64,000 nucleotides of DNA from GCA-2862585 sp965277895 (GTDB lineage: Bacteria > Bacteroidota > Bacteroidia > Flavobacteriales > UBA7312), in contig CBDIDR010000001.1 of the NCBI GenBank assembly GCA_965277895.1, positions 930,001-994,000 on the forward strand, in the 5' to 3' direction. The notes beneath the pieces are model-generated. The model did not search any database and was not told the DNA's origin. It saw only the letters and a list, made by a program, of their open reading frames with translations. Positions 18,622-26,392 of the stretch are shown piece by piece. Both the position numbers and the translations under genes were made by a program. Positions within the stretch are counted from its first letter, which is position 1. Each line of letters opens with the position of its first letter.

Positions 18622-19274
18622 AATTCTCTGATTAAAAGTGTTTTTGCCACTTCATAGCTAATGTGGCTTTGTTTATTATTAATTACTATTTCAAAAGAGT
18701 TATCGAAATCTATCTTTTTATTGATTACCACTTTAGTGCCAATTGTGAGTGAAAGAGAGTTTAAATATTTAAGTAGTGAAGGATCGTCATTCGATACGCC
18801 AATTACTTCGCCTGTAACATCATCAGGAAAATCGCTTAACGGTAATGAGTATGATTTTGAAAACTCTCCATTAATATTGGGGATCGGTTCGCCGTGAGGG
18901 TCTGTTTTAGGTTTGCCTAAAAAAATATCAAGCGAATCAATGAGTTTAGATGATTTGATGTGTTCAAGCTGTTCGGCAACGTCGTGTACTTCGTCCCAAT
19001 CGAATTGTAATTTGCTCACCAAAAAACATTCCCAAAGGCGATGCTTTCGTACAATATCAATAGCTGTTTTATAGCCTGATTTGCTTAATGATACACCTTT
19101 GTACTTCTGATAATTAACTAATTTTTTATCGGTTAATTTTTTAATCATTTCAGTAACCGATGATGCTTTAGTTTTAAGCTCTTTAGCAATGGCATTTGTT
19201 GTTACCGTATCCAATGAGTAGTTCGATAATTTTAGTATTGCTTTTAGATAATTTTCTTCTGCCAGAGTGGTCAT
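18618..19274 (-). CDS. DtxR/MntR-family metal-dependent repressor
   Basis: This 218-residue protein has an N-terminal winged helix-turn-helix (residues ~1-65, AIAKELKTKASSVTEMIKKL), a metal-binding dimerisation domain (~66-140, HRLWECFLVSKL, then EVHDVAEQLEHI and KTDPHGEPIP) and a C-terminal FeoA/SH3-like domain (~150-218). When loaded with Fe(II) or Mn(II) the family represses uptake genes. Its gene leads an operon with the ZIP transporter and is divergent from a TonB receptor. A DtxR-box-like sequence lies between them at 19309-19327, so autoregulation together with receptor control is likely. Metal specificity is not determined. Confidence 0.93.
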   Translation of the reverse strand: MTTLAEENYLKAILKLSNYSLDTVTTNAIAKELKTKASSVTEMIKKLTDKKLVNYQKYKGVSLSKSGYKTAIDIVRKHRLWECFLVSKLQFDWDEVHDVAEQLEHIKSSKLIDSLDIFLGKPKTDPHGEPIPNINGEFSKSYSLPLSDFPDDVTGEVIGVSNDDPSLLKYLNSLSLTIGTKVVINKKIDFDNSFEIVINNKQSHISYEVAKTLLIREL

Positions 19275-19278
19275 TTTA

Positions 19279-19286
19279 CAAAAATA
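19279..19286 (-). promoter_or_regulatory. -7 box of the dtxR-like gene
   Basis: On the minus strand this reads TATTTTTG, matching TAnnTTTG. It ends four bases before the ATG at 19274, implying a leaderless or nearly leaderless transcript. Confidence 0.55.
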
Positions 19287-19308
19287 TAAATTTAATTGTT
19301 AATTATTT

Positions 19309-19327
19309 TTAGTTTTGCCTAAACTTT
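19309..19327. promoter_or_regulatory. Candidate DtxR-family operator
   Basis: TTAGTTTTGCCTAAACTTT agrees with the 19-base DtxR/IdeR consensus (TWAGGTTAGSCTAACCTWA) at about 15 of 19 positions by my alignment and contains the inverted repeat AGTTT-N5-AAACT. It lies between the repressor gene and the divergent TonB receptor and overlaps a -7-like AAACTTTG (19321-19328) facing the receptor. Confidence 0.5.
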
Positions 19328-19410
19328 GTAAAATAATTATATTTTTATTAAGACTAATTATAAATAATCACTTAGATTTGCTGCGTAAATTCTTAAAAAA
19401 CCATCGTGCT

Positions 19411-21585
19411 ATGAAAATATTTATGCTTCTAATAGTTTGCTGTTGTCAGCTTACAGTATATTCACAAAATAATACACTTTCAGGAGTTGTTAAGTCAACA
19501 ACAAACGAGATTTTACCATTTGCCTCTGTAAGCATTAAGGGAACTACTGAAGGTACATCTACTGATGAAAACGGATTTTTTAAACTTGATGTGAAAAATG
19601 AGAAAGTTGATTTACAGATTTCTTCGGTTGGTTACAAAACATATAGAAAAACAATTGACCTTAGTTCATTACACACTGAACCTCTAGAAATTCAACTAAC
19701 CTCTTTAGCTTATGATTTAAATCAAGTCGTTGTTACTGGAACTATGCGTGAGACTTTTCTTAGTGCATCTCCTGTGAAAGTAGATGTTATTAGTCAAAAA
19801 TTTCTGAAAAAGATAGCCACGGCCAATGTCATGGAGGTCATTGAAAATGTAAATGGTGTTCAAAAGCAAATCAATTGTGGTGTATGTGGTACTAACGATA
19901 TCCATATTAATGGTATGGAAGGTCCTTATACTTTGGTCTTAATTGATGGTATGCCAATTATGAGTTCTCTTTCTACAGTTTATGGATTAAATGGTATACC
20001 TACTTCTCTAATAAAGCAAATTGAAATAATAAAAGGGCCTTCTTCCACACTATATGGTACTGAAGCTGTTGCTGGGGTCATCAATATAATTACTAAGGAA
20101 GCAAAAGATATTTCTACATTTGAAGTTGATGCATTTGCTACTTCTCATTTCGAAAAAAATATAAATTTCTCCATTGCTCCAAAATTTAAAAAAGTAGATA
20201 TGCTTTTTAGTGGAAATATGTTTTCAATGAAACACTTTTTAGATGATAATAATGATAACTTTTCTGATATACCCTTGTCGAATAGGCTTTCCCTTTTTAA
20301 CAAATGGTCTTTGAAAAGGAATAGTGAGAAAACACTATCATTTTCAGCTAAGTACTATAATGAAGATAGGAGTGGAGGGGTTAAAGAATGGAGCCAGGGT
20401 TATAGAGGTAGCGATTCTATCTATGGAGAGTCAATATTTACGGATAGGTTTGAGTTGGTAGGAAGTTATCAGTTTCCAACGAATGAAGATATACTATTAG
20501 ATGTTTTTTATAATTACCACCATCAGGATGCTTTTTATGGAGATACCAAATATGAAGCTTGGCAGCAAATCTATTTTTCAAATCTATTGTGGAATAAAAA
20601 GATAGGCTATGTTCACGATTTATTAGTAGGTACTTCGCAACGCTATCAACTTTATAAAGACAGCACCTTAGCAATGATTGATGACAAACAATATATTCCA
20701 GCAATTTTTGTTCAAGATGAAATCACACTTAATAAAAAGTGGTGGGTATTATTTGGACTAAGAAGCGATTACCACAAAGAACACCGCTTGGTGTATTCGC
20801 CACGATTAAATGTAAAATGGAACGTTGGTGAACACTCTACTTTTAGATTCAATAGTGGTACAGGTTTTAGATTAGTTAATTTATTTACCGAAGACCATGC
20901 CTTTTTAACGGGCTCTAGAGATGTTCAAATCGTAGAGGAATTAGAGCCTGAAGAATCATATAATATTAATTTGAATTTCAACCACTTACTTTTATTGCCG
21001 CACAGTACGGGAGCTATTGATTTTGATGTTTTTTATACACATTTCGATAATAAAATTGTTCCTAACTATGATGTTGATCCTAACCTCATCATCTATGCTA
21101 ATCTGGATGGTTTTTCAGTCTCAAGGGGTTTTGCCTTTAACATTCAGCAAAATTTTGATTTTCCTTTAAGTTTAACTCTTAGCGGCACATTTTTGGATGT
21201 GTATTCTGAGACAAACGGAGTAAAAGAAAAAGAATTGTTTGCTCCTTCTTTTTCTGGAAATACATCTTTTAGCTATCAATTTAAAAATGATTTCAGTCTT
21301 AGTTGGACTGCAAAAATTGTAGGTCCAATGGAACTGCCTACTTTTCCTGAGCCTTATAGTCGTCCTGAAAAATCGCCTTGGTTTTCTCAGCATCATCTTC
21401 AACTCAAAAAAGTATTTAATGAATCCTTTAATGCTTATGTGGGGGTAAAAAATGTTTTCAACTATACACAGCCATCACCCCTGGTAGATTGGCGAAACCC
21501 TTTCGGTGATAATTTTGACACCTCATATGCCTATGGTCCATTACAAAGCCGTCGTTTTTTAGTCGGTCTGTCTTATAAGCTGTAA
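19411..21585 (+). CDS. TonB-dependent receptor, probably metal or siderophore uptake
   Basis: The start chosen is ATG 19411 (MKIFMLLIVCCCQL), which gives a signal peptide; the longer frame from 19315 runs through the putative operator and is unlikely. The 724-residue protein has a CarboxypepD_reg-like domain (~22-105, LSGVVKSTTNEILPFASVSI), a plug domain (~125-230, with NCGVCGTNDIHINGMEG and PSSTLYGTEAVAGVINIITK) and a 22-strand-type beta-barrel ending in YGPLQSRRFLVGLSYKL. The CGVCG pair in the plug is notable. It is divergent from the DtxR repressor/ZIP operon with a DtxR-like box between, so iron or manganese uptake is a reasonable inference; the substrate is not readable. Confidence 0.93.
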   Translation: MKIFMLLIVCCCQLTVYSQNNTLSGVVKSTTNEILPFASVSIKGTTEGTSTDENGFFKLDVKNEKVDLQISSVGYKTYRKTIDLSSLHTEPLEIQLTSLAYDLNQVVVTGTMRETFLSASPVKVDVISQKFLKKIATANVMEVIENVNGVQKQINCGVCGTNDIHINGMEGPYTLVLIDGMPIMSSLSTVYGLNGIPTSLIKQIEIIKGPSSTLYGTEAVAGVINIITKEAKDISTFEVDAFATSHFEKNINFSIAPKFKKVDMLFSGNMFSMKHFLDDNNDNFSDIPLSNRLSLFNKWSLKRNSEKTLSFSAKYYNEDRSGGVKEWSQGYRGSDSIYGESIFTDRFELVGSYQFPTNEDILLDVFYNYHHQDAFYGDTKYEAWQQIYFSNLLWNKKIGYVHDLLVGTSQRYQLYKDSTLAMIDDKQYIPAIFVQDEITLNKKWWVLFGLRSDYHKEHRLVYSPRLNVKWNVGEHSTFRFNSGTGFRLVNLFTEDHAFLTGSRDVQIVEELEPEESYNINLNFNHLLLLPHSTGAIDFDVFYTHFDNKIVPNYDVDPNLIIYANLDGFSVSRGFAFNIQQNFDFPLSLTLSGTFLDVYSETNGVKEKELFAPSFSGNTSFSYQFKNDFSLSWTAKIVGPMELPTFPEPYSRPEKSPWFSQHHLQLKKVFNESFNAYVGVKNVFNYTQPSPLVDWRNPFGDNFDTSYAYGPLQSRRFLVGLSYKL

Positions 21586-21602
21586 TTTTATATTTTTAGC
21601 GA

Positions 21603-22052
21603 ATGATAATTAACTGGCAGTTCTTCGATTTTCACGACTTAAGCAAATTTCAACTTCATGAAATAATGAAGTTTAGACAAGCTATTTTTATTGTTGAGCA
21701 AGACTGCCCGTATCAAGATGCAGATGAAAAAGACAAGGATTCTTTCCACCTTTTAGGTTTTGATGAAAGTCAGCAATTAATAGCCTACCTAAGACTTGTT
21801 AAAGAAGGAATTAGCTATGATGAGATTTCTTTCGGAAGAATTGCCACACATTTATCTGTTAGAGGAAAAGGTGTTGGTAAGGACTTAATGGAAGAGGGCA
21901 TTCGACAAGCGACGAATTTATATGGTAAATCTCCAATTCGTATTTCCGCACAATCACATCTAGTCCCGTTTTATGAAGCATTTAACTTTAAGTCAACAGG
22001 CAAAGAATATTTAGAAGATGATATTCCTCATACAGAAATGTTGAGGGCTTAG
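21603..22052 (+). CDS. ElaA-like GNAT acetyltransferase
   Basis: This 149-residue protein is a GCN5-related N-acetyltransferase of the ElaA type. The N-terminal LHEIMKFRQAIFIVEQDCPY is the ElaA signature, and the acetyl-CoA loop is SVRGKGVGKDLMEEGI near residue 85. FYEAFNFKSTGKEYLEDDIPHTEM is the typical C-terminal end. The acceptor substrate is unknown. It starts 17 bases after the TonB receptor stop on the same strand and overlaps the convergent phosphoribosyltransferase by four bases. Confidence 0.9.
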   Translation: MIINWQFFDFHDLSKFQLHEIMKFRQAIFIVEQDCPYQDADEKDKDSFHLLGFDESQQLIAYLRLVKEGISYDEISFGRIATHLSVRGKGVGKDLMEEGIRQATNLYGKSPIRISAQSHLVPFYEAFNFKSTGKEYLEDDIPHTEMLRA

Positions 22053-22546
22053 GTTAGGTAAACGGCTTCCTTTTTTCCAAAAACAACTGTTACATGCTCT
22101 TGCAAAGTTGTTGAAAGTGATAGACCAACGACATCAGCTTTGATGGGGTAGTTTTTATAGTTTCTGTCAATTAGAATGGTAGTCATCAGTTTTTTAATGG
22201 GTTCATTAAGAAAGTATTGAGACCCATACATAAGTGTTTTTCCAGATTTAAGTACATCATCTACCAAAATGACTACTTTATTCTTTAGGTCGCTGTGTGC
22301 ACTCACTTGAACAGGCTCAGACAAAGGATTGTCTTTGTTTAGTTCAACAACAATGACTTCAACTAATATTTTTGAAATTTTACTTAGGTGTTCGGCAAGA
22401 CGTTGAGATAGTAAGGCTCCCTGAGGGCTAATGCCAGCAATTACAATTTCTTTTTCGAGATGATTTTTCTCAAAAATCTCCCAAGCCATTCGGCAAATCT
22501 TTTGCTCCATTTGTTGAGCATCAAGCACAAGTGTTTTCGTTCCCAT
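22049..22546 (-). CDS. Phosphoribosyltransferase-domain protein (PyrR-like)
   Basis: This 165-residue type I phosphoribosyltransferase has the PRPP-binding loop VVILVDDVLKSGKTLMYG near residue 90 and an N-terminal IAGISPQGALLSQRL. The fold is shared by PyrR and hypoxanthine/uracil phosphoribosyltransferases. Flavobacterial homologues are often labelled PyrR, but no pyrimidine gene is nearby, so I leave the specificity open. It is the last gene of a minus-strand run rlmD, methyltransferase, this gene, nine bases after the methyltransferase. Confidence 0.85.
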   Translation of the reverse strand: MGTKTLVLDAQQMEQKICRMAWEIFEKNHLEKEIVIAGISPQGALLSQRLAEHLSKISKILVEVIVVELNKDNPLSEPVQVSAHSDLKNKVVILVDDVLKSGKTLMYGSQYFLNEPIKKLMTTILIDRNYKNYPIKADVVGLSLSTTLQEHVTVVFGKKEAVYLT

Positions 22547-22555
22547 ATTGCTAAT

Positions 22556-23140
22556 TTACAACTTCTTCTTTTTAAATGAGATAAATAATTCTCTTCCTTT
22601 CCTTTGTTCTATGGAGTTTTTAGCTGTTTCTATGATTTCAATATCAAATAAATCAGAAAATAAATTTAAATACTCCTCTTTAGAGCCTCCAAAGGGTGGG
22701 TGTTCATTGCCAAATTCTTCATTGAAAAGCAGACCAACAATTTTTCCGTTATCATTAAGAAATTCATAAGAATGCCTCACATACTTTTCTCTTAGTTTTC
22801 TGTCAATTGCACAAAAGAAGGTTTGTTCTAAAATAATATCATACTTCCCTTTGTGATTGAAGAAATTAGCATTTATAAGGTTCTTTTTAGGAAAGGATGG
22901 TAAACGCTGAGAAAACTCTGAAAGAGCAGTTGGAGATAAATCAATAACACTAACATTTTTAAAATCTTTGTTGTGCAAGTATTCAGCTTCATAAGCTCTA
23001 CCACATCCAGGAATTAAAATGTGCAAATCGTTATTATCTAAACCATCAATAAATTCTTTGAGTGGGGTAGACGGATAGCCAATATCCCAGCCAGTTTGTT
23101 CAGATTTGTAACGGTTATCCCAAAACTCTTTATCTAACAT
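22556..23140 (-). CDS. TPMT-family SAM-dependent methyltransferase
   Basis: This 194-residue protein has the thiopurine S-methyltransferase-type opening FWDNRYKSEQTGWDIGYPST, the SAM-binding loop ILIPGCGRAYEAEYL near residue 42, VIDLSPTAL and DIILEQTFFCAIDRKLRE. Bacterial members methylate varied small thiol, selenium/tellurium or halide substrates, so the substrate is not assigned. The ATG directly abuts the rlmD stop (TAAATG), indicating cotranscription and coupling. Confidence 0.9.
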   Translation of the reverse strand: MLDKEFWDNRYKSEQTGWDIGYPSTPLKEFIDGLDNNDLHILIPGCGRAYEAEYLHNKDFKNVSVIDLSPTALSEFSQRLPSFPKKNLINANFFNHKGKYDIILEQTFFCAIDRKLREKYVRHSYEFLNDNGKIVGLLFNEEFGNEHPPFGGSKEEYLNLFSDLFDIEIIETAKNSIEQRKGRELFISFKKKKL

Positions 23141-24550
23141 TTATTTTTTTTCTAAAAGCACAACGTTTTCAACGTGATAGGTTTGAGGAAACATATCAAC
23201 AGGTTGAACTCTAGTTACAGTGTAGTGTTCTGTCATAAGTGCCAAATCACGAGCTTGTGTAGCAGGATTACAGCTGACATACACAATTTTTTTAGCTCCT
23301 ACGTCTAAGAGTTGACCAATTACTTTTTTATGCATACCATCTCTAGGTGGGTCTGTTATAACAACATCTGGTCGACCATTTTTACGAATAAAATCTTCGG
23401 TAAATACCTCTTTCATATCTCCAACGTAAAACTTGCAATTGTCAATCTGATTATTTTTTGCATTCTCCTTAGCTGCCTCTATAGCTTCTGGGACAGATTC
23501 TACACCGATTACTTTCATAGCATTTTTGGAAACAAATTGTGCAATGGTTCCTGTTCCAGTATATAAATCATATACAACATCGTCTTTTTGAATGTCAGCA
23601 AAATCTCTAGCCACCTTGTAGAGTTCATATGCTTGTTTGGAATTGGTTTGATAAAAGGATTTAGGACCAATCTTGAACTTTAAATCCTCCATTTCTTCAT
23701 AGATGCAATCCTCTCCAAAATAGGTGATAATGTTTAAGTCAAATATACTTTCATTGCCTTTATCGTTGATGGTATAAAGTAAAGATGTGATTTCAGGAAA
23801 TTGTTGGTACATATGCTCTAAAAGACCTTCTCTTTTCTCTTTGTCTTCATAGAAAAACTGAAAAAGTGCCATTATTTCGCCAGTGCTGCTTATTCTAAGT
23901 GTTAATGCTCTTAGAAAACCTTCTTTGTCAGCAATATCAAAAAAATCTAATTCGTGCGCGATAGCATAATCTCTAGCAGCCTTACGAATGGCGTTAGAGG
24001 GTTCAGCTTGTAAATGGCATTCGTTGAGGTTTATGACTTTATCCCAAAAGCCTGCTACTCTAAAGCCTGCACCATTACGGTCAGTTATTTCTTTTCCTTC
24101 AGCACTTTCTTCCTCGGTTATCCAACGTCTATTGGTAAATGCAAAATCCATTTTGTTGCGGTAGCGAAACTCATTTTCGCATTTCAAAATCGGAGAAACT
24201 TCAGGTAATTCAATACCACCAATTCTACTAAGTGCATCAACAACTTCTTTTTGCTTGTAATCCACTTGGTGTTCGTAGTCCATAAACTGCCACTTGCAAC
24301 CGCCACACAGTCCAAAGTGTTCGCATTTTGGCTCTCTTCTTTTTTCTGAGTACGAATGGAATTTAACGGGTTTTCCTTCCAAAAAAGACCTTCGTTTTTT
24401 ATGTACCAGTACATCACAAACATCGCCAGGTACAGCACCTTCCACAAAAAGGACAAGTCCATTTTCTAGTCGGCTTATAGATTTACCTTTAGCTCCTGCG
24501 TCAGCAACAAGTACATTTTCTAAGAGTATCTTTTTCTTTTTTCTTCCCAT
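23141..24550 (-). CDS. rlmD: 23S rRNA (uracil-C5)-methyltransferase RlmD
   Basis: This 469-residue SAM enzyme makes 5-methyluridine in 23S rRNA, classically position 1939. Domains in order: an N-terminal TRAM domain (~1-60), the 4Fe-4S cysteines C76, C82 and C85 (CEHFGLCGGC), a central domain, and the Rossmann methyltransferase (DLYTGTGTIAQFVSKNA near 320; DPPRDGMHKKV near 400; catalytic Cys in YVSCNPATQ near 427). It leads the minus-strand operon. A -7 box TATATTTG sits four bases before the ATG. The related paralogue RlmC cannot be excluded, as specificity within this family is hard to read. Confidence 0.93.
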   Translation of the reverse strand: MGRKKKKILLENVLVADAGAKGKSISRLENGLVLFVEGAVPGDVCDVLVHKKRRSFLEGKPVKFHSYSEKRREPKCEHFGLCGGCKWQFMDYEHQVDYKQKEVVDALSRIGGIELPEVSPILKCENEFRYRNKMDFAFTNRRWITEEESAEGKEITDRNGAGFRVAGFWDKVINLNECHLQAEPSNAIRKAARDYAIAHELDFFDIADKEGFLRALTLRISSTGEIMALFQFFYEDKEKREGLLEHMYQQFPEITSLLYTINDKGNESIFDLNIITYFGEDCIYEEMEDLKFKIGPKSFYQTNSKQAYELYKVARDFADIQKDDVVYDLYTGTGTIAQFVSKNAMKVIGVESVPEAIEAAKENAKNNQIDNCKFYVGDMKEVFTEDFIRKNGRPDVVITDPPRDGMHKKVIGQLLDVGAKKIVYVSCNPATQARDLALMTEHYTVTRVQPVDMFPQTYHVENVVLLEKK

Positions 24551-24554
24551 GGCA

Positions 24555-24562
24555 CAAATATA
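24555..24562 (-). promoter_or_regulatory. -7 box of rlmD operon
   Basis: Minus-strand TATATTTG fits TAnnTTTG and ends four bases before the rlmD ATG (24550). This is the same tight spacing as at several other genes in the window. Confidence 0.6.
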
Positions 24563-24606
24563 GAATATTAAAACAGTGATTTATTCTGCAACCAAATACA
24601 TTTTTC

Positions 24607-24614
24607 TAAATTTG
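24607..24614 (+). promoter_or_regulatory. -7 box of ornithine aminotransferase gene
   Basis: TAAATTTG fits TAnnTTTG and ends 18 bases before the ATG at 24633. It is divergent from the rlmD promoter, with 44 bases between the two boxes. Confidence 0.6.
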
Positions 24615-24632
24615 TAGCTCAAAATTTAAGAT

Positions 24633-25859
24633 ATGTACACTTCACAAGAATTGATAGAAATAGAAGAAAAATACGGTGCACACAATTATCATCCATTGCC
24701 AGTTGTCCTTTCAAAAGGCAAGGGCGTTCATGTATGGGATGTTGAAGGCAAAAAGTATTTTGATTTTCTGTCGGCATATTCTGCTGTTAATCAAGGGCAT
24801 TGTCACCCTAAAATTATTAAGGCATTAAACGAACAAGCATCAACCCTAACATTAACGTCTAGAGCGTTTCATAATAATATTTTAGGTCAGTATGAGAAGT
24901 TTATCACTGACTTATTTGGCTACGATAAAGTCTTACCAATGAATACTGGTGTTGAAGGAGGCGAAACGGCTAACAAATTAGCTCGAAAGTGGGGCTACAT
25001 GAAAAAAGGCATTGCTGAAAATAAGGCTAGAATAATCTTTGCTAAAGGCAATTTTTGGGGGCGTACACTTGCTGCTATTTCCAGTTCTGATGACCCTACA
25101 TCTTATAAGGGATTCGGTCCTTATATGCCTGGCTATGATTTAATTCCTTACAACAATTTGAAGGCCCTAGAAACTGAACTGAGAGACCCTAATGTATGTG
25201 CTTTCATGGTAGAACCTATTCAAGGTGAAGCTGGAGTAGTTGTTCCTGATGAAGGATATTTGGCAGGAGTAAGAGCCTTGTGTACGAAGTATAACGTTTT
25301 ATTTATTGCTGATGAAGTACAGACAGGTATTGCTCGTACTGGTAAAATGATTGCTTGTGATTTTGAAGATGCACGTCCTGATATTTTAATTTTAGGAAAA
25401 GCCCTTTCTGGTGGAGTATTACCAGTGTCTGCTGTTTTGGCTGATGATGAGGTAATGTTATGCATCAAGCCTGGCGAACACGGTTCAACCTTTGGAGGTA
25501 ATCCTTTAGCATGTAAGGTTGCTCAAGCCGCTTTGGAAGTAGTGCTAGACGAAAACCTCTCTGAAAATGCTACGAAACTAGGTGAAGTGTTTAGGACAGA
25601 ATTGAACAGACGTTTAGGGCATCTGAATATCATCTCATTAATAAGAGGAAAGGGACTCCTCAATGCTATTGTTATTAACGATTCCGAGGAAAGTTCAACT
25701 GCTTGGGATATGTGTATGGCTCTTAGAGACAATGGTTTGTTAGCAAAGCCAACACATGGAAATATCATTCGTTTTGCTCCTCCTTTAGTGATAAATAAAG
25801 AAGAATTACTAGAGTGTATTGATATTATTGAAAATACACTCAAAACATTTGAAAAATAA
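24633..25859 (+). CDS. rocD: Ornithine--oxo-acid aminotransferase
   Basis: This class III PLP-dependent transaminase (408 residues) moves the delta-amino group of ornithine to 2-oxoglutarate, giving glutamate semialdehyde and glutamate, linking arginine and proline metabolism. Signatures are AHNYHPLPVVL (the ornithine-specific N-terminus), MNTGVEGGETANKLARKW, EPIQGEAGVVVPDEGYL, LFIADEVQTGIARTGK and the PLP lysine K256 in ILGKALSGG. It is followed 17 bases later by the Cys-rich exported protein, whose -7 box overlaps its stop codon. Confidence 0.95.
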   Translation: MYTSQELIEIEEKYGAHNYHPLPVVLSKGKGVHVWDVEGKKYFDFLSAYSAVNQGHCHPKIIKALNEQASTLTLTSRAFHNNILGQYEKFITDLFGYDKVLPMNTGVEGGETANKLARKWGYMKKGIAENKARIIFAKGNFWGRTLAAISSSDDPTSYKGFGPYMPGYDLIPYNNLKALETELRDPNVCAFMVEPIQGEAGVVVPDEGYLAGVRALCTKYNVLFIADEVQTGIARTGKMIACDFEDARPDILILGKALSGGVLPVSAVLADDEVMLCIKPGEHGSTFGGNPLACKVAQAALEVVLDENLSENATKLGEVFRTELNRRLGHLNIISLIRGKGLLNAIVINDSEESSTAWDMCMALRDNGLLAKPTHGNIIRFAPPLVINKEELLECIDIIENTLKTFEK

Positions 25860-25864
25860 TTTTG
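25857..25864 (+). promoter_or_regulatory. -7 box overlapping the rocD stop codon
   Basis: TAATTTTG fits TAnnTTTG. Its first three bases are the rocD stop codon, and it ends 12 bases before the ATG at 25877, so the metal-type receptor operon probably has its own promoter. Confidence 0.5.
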
Positions 25865-25876
25865 TAAATTTACAGA

Positions 25877-26329
25877 ATGAGAATAGTTACTTACGCCATA
25901 AATTTTTTCTTATGCCTACTTGTGCTTGTTAGTAGTATTGGTGTTCCAGTTGTTCTCAATCATATTCATAACCCTACAGTTGTATCCGAGCAAATAGATG
26001 AAACACAAGAGGTGTTTTGTGAAGAAGCTGTAATGTGTTGTAGTACTGAAGAAGAACCTTTACTAACGGAATCTATAAAATCTTGCGATTGTAATTTATT
26101 AGCCTCCTGCTGCTGTTGCTTTTTAGAAGTCGAGCTAGTCACCTTTTCATTTGATATACCACTGAGTGTTCCGGTTCCAGCTCCATCTTTTGTAGAAGCT
26201 TATTCTACTGAGCTAAGTAGTGTTAAAAATTTATGCAGTAACTCATCTTTTTCAATTAAAAGTCTTGAGTTACCACCACCCAAACCCTATTCTCAACAAC
26301 TTTCTTTGTTCCAAGTATTTCGCATTTGA
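25877..26329 (+). CDS. Cys-rich exported protein of the metal-receptor operon (HYC_CC_PP-like)
   Basis: This 150-residue protein starts with a hydrophobic signal segment (INFFLCLLVLVSSIGVPVVL), then HIHNP, an acidic stretch with VMCCSTEEE, a dense cysteine run SCDCNLLASCCCCFLEVEL and a proline motif LPPPKPY near the C-terminus. This layout resembles the HYC_CC_PP small proteins found before heavy-metal TonB receptors in Bacteroidota, although the HYC motif itself is not exact. The cysteines and histidines suggest metal binding outside the cytoplasm. It is the first gene of an operon with the receptor at 26393. Confidence 0.75.
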   Translation: MRIVTYAINFFLCLLVLVSSIGVPVVLNHIHNPTVVSEQIDETQEVFCEEAVMCCSTEEEPLLTESIKSCDCNLLASCCCCFLEVELVTFSFDIPLSVPVPAPSFVEAYSTELSSVKNLCSNSSFSIKSLELPPPKPYSQQLSLFQVFRI

Positions 26330-26392
26330 TTTAACTACTTTCTTAACACTTAACAAGTTAGGACCAAGTACAAACAGTTAAACAAAATTAAA

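Noticed and set aside
19315..19410. 32-residue N-terminal extension of the TonB receptor
   Set aside because: It overlaps the putative operator and has no signal-peptide character; ATG 19411 starts a good signal peptide.
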